Below, in pieces: positions 60,912 to 64,000 of a stretch of DNA of 64,000 nt. The stretch covers positions 1,426,001 through 1,490,000 of the forward strand of contig NZ_VAJL01000001.1 of the NCBI RefSeq assembly GCF_006175945.1. The letters run 5' to 3'. Below the pieces are notes generated by a model that was not told the origin of the DNA, did not search any database, and saw nothing but the letters and a program-made list of their open reading frames with translations. Position 1 is the first letter of the stretch; every line of letters starts with the position of its first letter. The stretch comes from Chryseobacterium mulctrae (GTDB lineage Bacteria; Bacteroidota; Bacteroidia; Flavobacteriales; Weeksellaceae). The position numbers and the translations under genes are program-made.

Positions 60912-63053
60912 TTATTTCTTTAGATACAAATCAAAATAATCGGTCACTTTTTGCATCAAATGTACTCTGTCTTTCCCAATCACATTATGCGGATGTCCCG
61001 GATAAACAAAATAATCCATCTGAACTCCGTGATCCACGGCAGACTTGATAAACTTCATTGAATGTTGCCAAACCACAACATCATCCTGCGCTCCATGGAT
61101 CATCAATAATTTACCTTGTAAGTTCTGAACTTTATCCAATAGATTCGAAGCTGCATAACCTTGAGGATTTTCCTGTGGAGTATCCATATATCTTTCGCCA
61201 TACATGATTTCGTACATACTCCAGTCGATTACAGGACCACCTGCAACACCAACTTTGAAAACATTCGGTTCTTTAAGCATAAAGCTTGTTGTCATAAATC
61301 CGCCAAAACTCCAGCCGTGAATTCCCATTCTTTCGGAATCTACATAAGGAAGTGACATCAGGTATTTCACACCTTGCATTTGATCTTTCATTTCTACTGT
61401 TCCTAAGTTTCTAAAAACAGCCTGCTCAAATTTAAGCCCACGGTTTGAAGAACCTCTTCCATCCATTGTGAAAACAATATACCCGTTTTGAGCCATATAT
61501 TCGTACCAAAGATTTCCTGAAGCAGGGAAAGTATTGGTCACCAATTGCAAATGCGGACCGTTGTATAAATAAACAATAGTTGGATATTTTTTATTCGGAT
61601 CGAAGTTGGTTGGGAGAATAACTTTTCCATACAAGATCGTTCCGTCATCAGCTTTCAGATTGATATTTTTAATTTCCGGACGATCATAGTTTTTCAATGG
61701 GTTGTCCGATCTCAAAAGATTGGTCGCTTTTAACGTCGTTGTGTTAAGAATATCTGCAACTCTAGGTGTCGTTGCATTGCTGTAAGTATCATATAAATAA
61801 TTACCGTCGCTGCTCAAAACTCCTGAATGTACCCCTTCTGCGTTGTCCATTCTCTGGGTTTTGAACGTATTCCAGTTGATTCTGTACAGATGTTTTTCGG
61901 TAGGATTATCTTGAGTAGAAACATAATATATTTCTTTTTTATTTTCATTAAACCCTAAAATATCGGTAACCAGCCAATCGCCTTTTGTAATTTGAGCAAT
62001 AAGTCCTTTTTCTAAACTGTAGTGGAACAAATGATTATACCCTGTTCTCTGACTTTGCCAGATGAAATCTGTATTTGAATTCGGGAAAAACGTCAACGGA
62101 TGCTGTGGTTCAACATATTTATCACTCGTTTCTTCGAACAATGTATTGATGAAGTTTCCTGTAACAGCATCATATTTATTCATTTTTAAATGATTCTGAC
62201 CTCTGTTTAAAACCCCAACGAAAATAAATTTAGAATCCGGGCTCCAGGTAACTGCTGTTAAATACTGATCTTTTTCACCTTCTACTTTAAGGAAAGTTGT
62301 AGACTGATTCTTAATATTATAAACTCCCAATGTCACTTCATGAGAAGTTTTTCCAGCCATCGGATATTTTATATTGGTATTCACTGCAGGAGTTACAGAC
62401 CAGTCAATTACAGGATAATCTGCAACCATGGTCTGATCCATTCTGTAAAACGCTACATTTTCAGAATTGAGAGAAGGAAAAATTCCGGTATCAATTCCAA
62501 ACTCGTTTCTGTGAACATTAGAAGCTCCGTTCAGAATATTTTCGTTAGAATCATTCGTTATCGCAACTTCTTTTCCGTTTTTATTGATGAATAGATTATT
62601 GTTTTTTGTATAAACCAAAGTCTGATTATCTGCCAAGGTTTTTACATTAGAAGGATTATCTCCTAAATTTGCCGAACGTTTTACTTTCCAATCATTTCCT
62701 GATTTCTCCAACCAATACGCTTGATTATTAGCCGTCAAATAAGCTTCAGAATTGGTGATAAATTTTACAGGAGGAAGACCTTTCAACTTTTTATCTGCAA
62801 AATTTTTATTCAGCTGATATAAAGAGATCAAAGTATCCTGCTTATTCGTTTTAATATCCGTAGTCAAATATCCGCCTTTTACCGCCTGAATATAAGATTT
62901 GCTGTCGCTTGACCATGAAAACTGTGAGATATTTTTTACCGCAAGATTAGTTCTCATCCCGTTTACAGCTTCCGCCATGGTAAATTTTTGAGTTTGAGCA
63001 AAAGCCGTTCCACCCAAAACAACCATCAATAAAGAAAATTTATATAATTTCAT
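60912..63053 (-). CDS. S9-family prolyl oligopeptidase/dipeptidyl peptidase IV-like enzyme
   Basis: Protein of 713 residues with a signal peptide (MKLYKFSLLMVVLGGTAFAQ). An eight-bladed beta-propeller (about 30-450) precedes the catalytic alpha/beta-hydrolase domain (about 480-713) with nucleophile GWSFGGF (Ser about 582), acid GAQDDVV (Asp about 656) and His in YPGHPHNV (about 686). The sequence GRGSSNRGLKFEQAVFRNLG is typical of DPP-IV-type enzymes, which remove X-Pro dipeptides. It probably works in the periplasm on peptides. Single gene with a terminator. Confidence 0.94.
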   Translation of the reverse strand: MKLYKFSLLMVVLGGTAFAQTQKFTMAEAVNGMRTNLAVKNISQFSWSSDSKSYIQAVKGGYLTTDIKTNKQDTLISLYQLNKNFADKKLKGLPPVKFITNSEAYLTANNQAYWLEKSGNDWKVKRSANLGDNPSNVKTLADNQTLVYTKNNNLFINKNGKEVAITNDSNENILNGASNVHRNEFGIDTGIFPSLNSENVAFYRMDQTMVADYPVIDWSVTPAVNTNIKYPMAGKTSHEVTLGVYNIKNQSTTFLKVEGEKDQYLTAVTWSPDSKFIFVGVLNRGQNHLKMNKYDAVTGNFINTLFEETSDKYVEPQHPLTFFPNSNTDFIWQSQRTGYNHLFHYSLEKGLIAQITKGDWLVTDILGFNENKKEIYYVSTQDNPTEKHLYRINWNTFKTQRMDNAEGVHSGVLSSDGNYLYDTYSNATTPRVADILNTTTLKATNLLRSDNPLKNYDRPEIKNINLKADDGTILYGKVILPTNFDPNKKYPTIVYLYNGPHLQLVTNTFPASGNLWYEYMAQNGYIVFTMDGRGSSNRGLKFEQAVFRNLGTVEMKDQMQGVKYLMSLPYVDSERMGIHGWSFGGFMTTSFMLKEPNVFKVGVAGGPVIDWSMYEIMYGERYMDTPQENPQGYAASNLLDKVQNLQGKLLMIHGAQDDVVVWQHSMKFIKSAVDHGVQMDYFVYPGHPHNVIGKDRVHLMQKVTDYFDLYLKK

Positions 63054-63219
63054 TGTATAAAATTGAATCCGTCAAAAATAAGAAATAAAAACCACCCGTT
63101 AAGAAATGTTAAAATAAAAAGATTATGAAAATGTATTTTAAACTTTAAAAAGGATTATATATCATAATTTGAAAAGTTCCTGAATAATATCATTTTACAG
63201 TTCTCAATACACAAATTGT

Positions 63220-63227
63220 TATCTTTG
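63220..63227 (+). promoter_or_regulatory. -7 box of the deoD promoter
   Basis: TATCTTTG (TAnnTTTG) lies 21 bases before the deoD ATG. No clear TTG element is visible upstream. Confidence 0.55.
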
Positions 63228-63248
63228 TAAAAAATTTAAAACAAAAAT

Positions 63249-63959
63249 ATGAGCGTACACATCAGTGCAAAAAAGGGAGAGATTGCCAAAGTTGTTTTGC
63301 AACCGGGAGATCCGCTTCGTGCAAAATATATCGCAGAAAATTTTCTTGAAAACGCAAGATTAGTAAGTCAGACAAGAGGTATTTTTTACTACACTGGAAC
63401 TTACAAAGGGAAAGATATCTCTGTTGGAGCAAGCGGAATGGGTTTTCCAAGTATCGGAATTTATTCTTTCGAGCTTTACACGGAATATGAAGTTGATACA
63501 ATCATCAGAATTGGAACTTGTGGTGGATATTCGAGTGATGTGAAATTATTCGATATTTTGAATGTAGAAAACGCAGCCAGCGAAAGTACGTACGCAAAAT
63601 ATGCTTGGGGATTTGAAGAAGAGATCTTTTCTCACCAGGGAAATATTTATGATATTATCAACGAAACGGCTGAAGAATTAGGGTTAAAAGCTAAAGCAAC
63701 CAACATTCACAGCAGCGATATTTTTTACAGAAAAGATCCTGCCACACCGGTAATTGCTACAAAATACAATTGTCCTGCAGTAGAAATGGAAGCTTTCGGA
63801 TTGTTTGCCAATGCAAAACATTTAGGGAAAAATGCAGCGACTATTCTTACAGTTTCTGATATTATCCCAACTAAAGAATTTATTTCTGCTGACGAAAGAG
63901 AAAAAGCTTTGAAACCAATGATTGAATTGGCTTTAGAAGCAGCTTTGAAAGTGATTTAA
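63249..63959 (+). CDS. deoD: Purine-nucleoside phosphorylase, DeoD type
   Basis: Enzyme of 236 residues that splits purine (deoxy)ribonucleosides with phosphate in nucleoside salvage; DeoD-type enzymes are hexamers. Features: VVLQPGDPLRAKYIAENFL (phosphate loop), IRIGTCGGYSSDVKLFDI (about 87-104) and EMEAFGLFANAKHLGK (nucleoside site, Met/Glu, about 178-193), with the catalytic Asp in VSDIIP (about 205). Start chosen from the family start MSVHISAKKG. Single gene; the window ends shortly after. Confidence 0.96.
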   Translation: MSVHISAKKGEIAKVVLQPGDPLRAKYIAENFLENARLVSQTRGIFYYTGTYKGKDISVGASGMGFPSIGIYSFELYTEYEVDTIIRIGTCGGYSSDVKLFDILNVENAASESTYAKYAWGFEEEIFSHQGNIYDIINETAEELGLKAKATNIHSSDIFYRKDPATPVIATKYNCPAVEMEAFGLFANAKHLGKNAATILTVSDIIPTKEFISADEREKALKPMIELALEAALKVI

Positions 63960-64000
63960 TAAAAATCAATTGATAAATAAAAAGAGCTTTACTTAATTAG

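Overview
The window looks like chromosomal DNA from a Chryseobacterium-like bacterium (Bacteroidota, Flavobacteriia, Weeksellaceae). The signs are low GC, a lipidated TamA homologue (TamL) beside TamB, a SusC/SusD pair, two proteins with type IX secretion sorting tails, many -7 boxes of the form TAnnTTTG, few Shine-Dalgarno sites, and several families of intergenic palindromes. The genus is an inference; no rRNA or tRNA gene is present to fix it.

Region by region. 1-30.4 kb is mostly core: tamB (partial)-tamL, a YihY membrane protein, argS, an orphan SusC/SusD pair, rnhB, yidC, pyrG, yceI, radA, a secreted metalloprotease, a decayed methyltransferase gene, an AraC-type regulator, an ACP phosphodiesterase-like gene, a DUF6702/HupE pair, an MFS exporter with a divergent HxlR regulator, an M1 peptidase and groES-groEL. 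30.4-35.9 kb is an accessory island: a DUF2971 gene between two attC-like hairpins, an IS91-like element carrying a tyrosine recombinase and an HUH transposase, an XRE regulator remnant, and a Zn-ribbon/Mrr-type nuclease that appears split by a one-base frameshift. 36-48.7 kb holds small single-purpose genes on the + strand, including three resistance-type enzymes (an APH-fold kinase, an Arr rifampin ADP-ribosyltransferase, an ANT(6)-type nucleotidyltransferase), proteases and DUF proteins. 49-64 kb returns to core functions: an FMN riboswitch with ribB, a T9SS cargo, an ABC exporter, truA, lpxK, a TlpA-like lipoprotein, DNA polymerase IV, a cytoplasmic alpha-amylase, a DPP-IV-type peptidase and deoD.

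How the genes work together. tamB and tamL overlap by one base and probably build one envelope machine. susC and susD form one transporter. The MFS exporter and HxlR regulator are a classic divergent efflux pair. ribB is controlled by the riboswitch in its own leader. Almost every convergent junction has a strong bidirectional hairpin terminator.

The least expected structures are non-coding: an array of about twelve 21-bp phased units at 37865-38126, a MITE-like inverted-repeat family (two copies), a two-palindrome family (two copies, opposite orientation), three further inverted-repeat elements, and the attC-like pair bracketing the DUF2971 gene and the IS91 element. Boundaries of mobile elements, and the frameshifts, are read from one sequence without comparison and should be treated as inferences.
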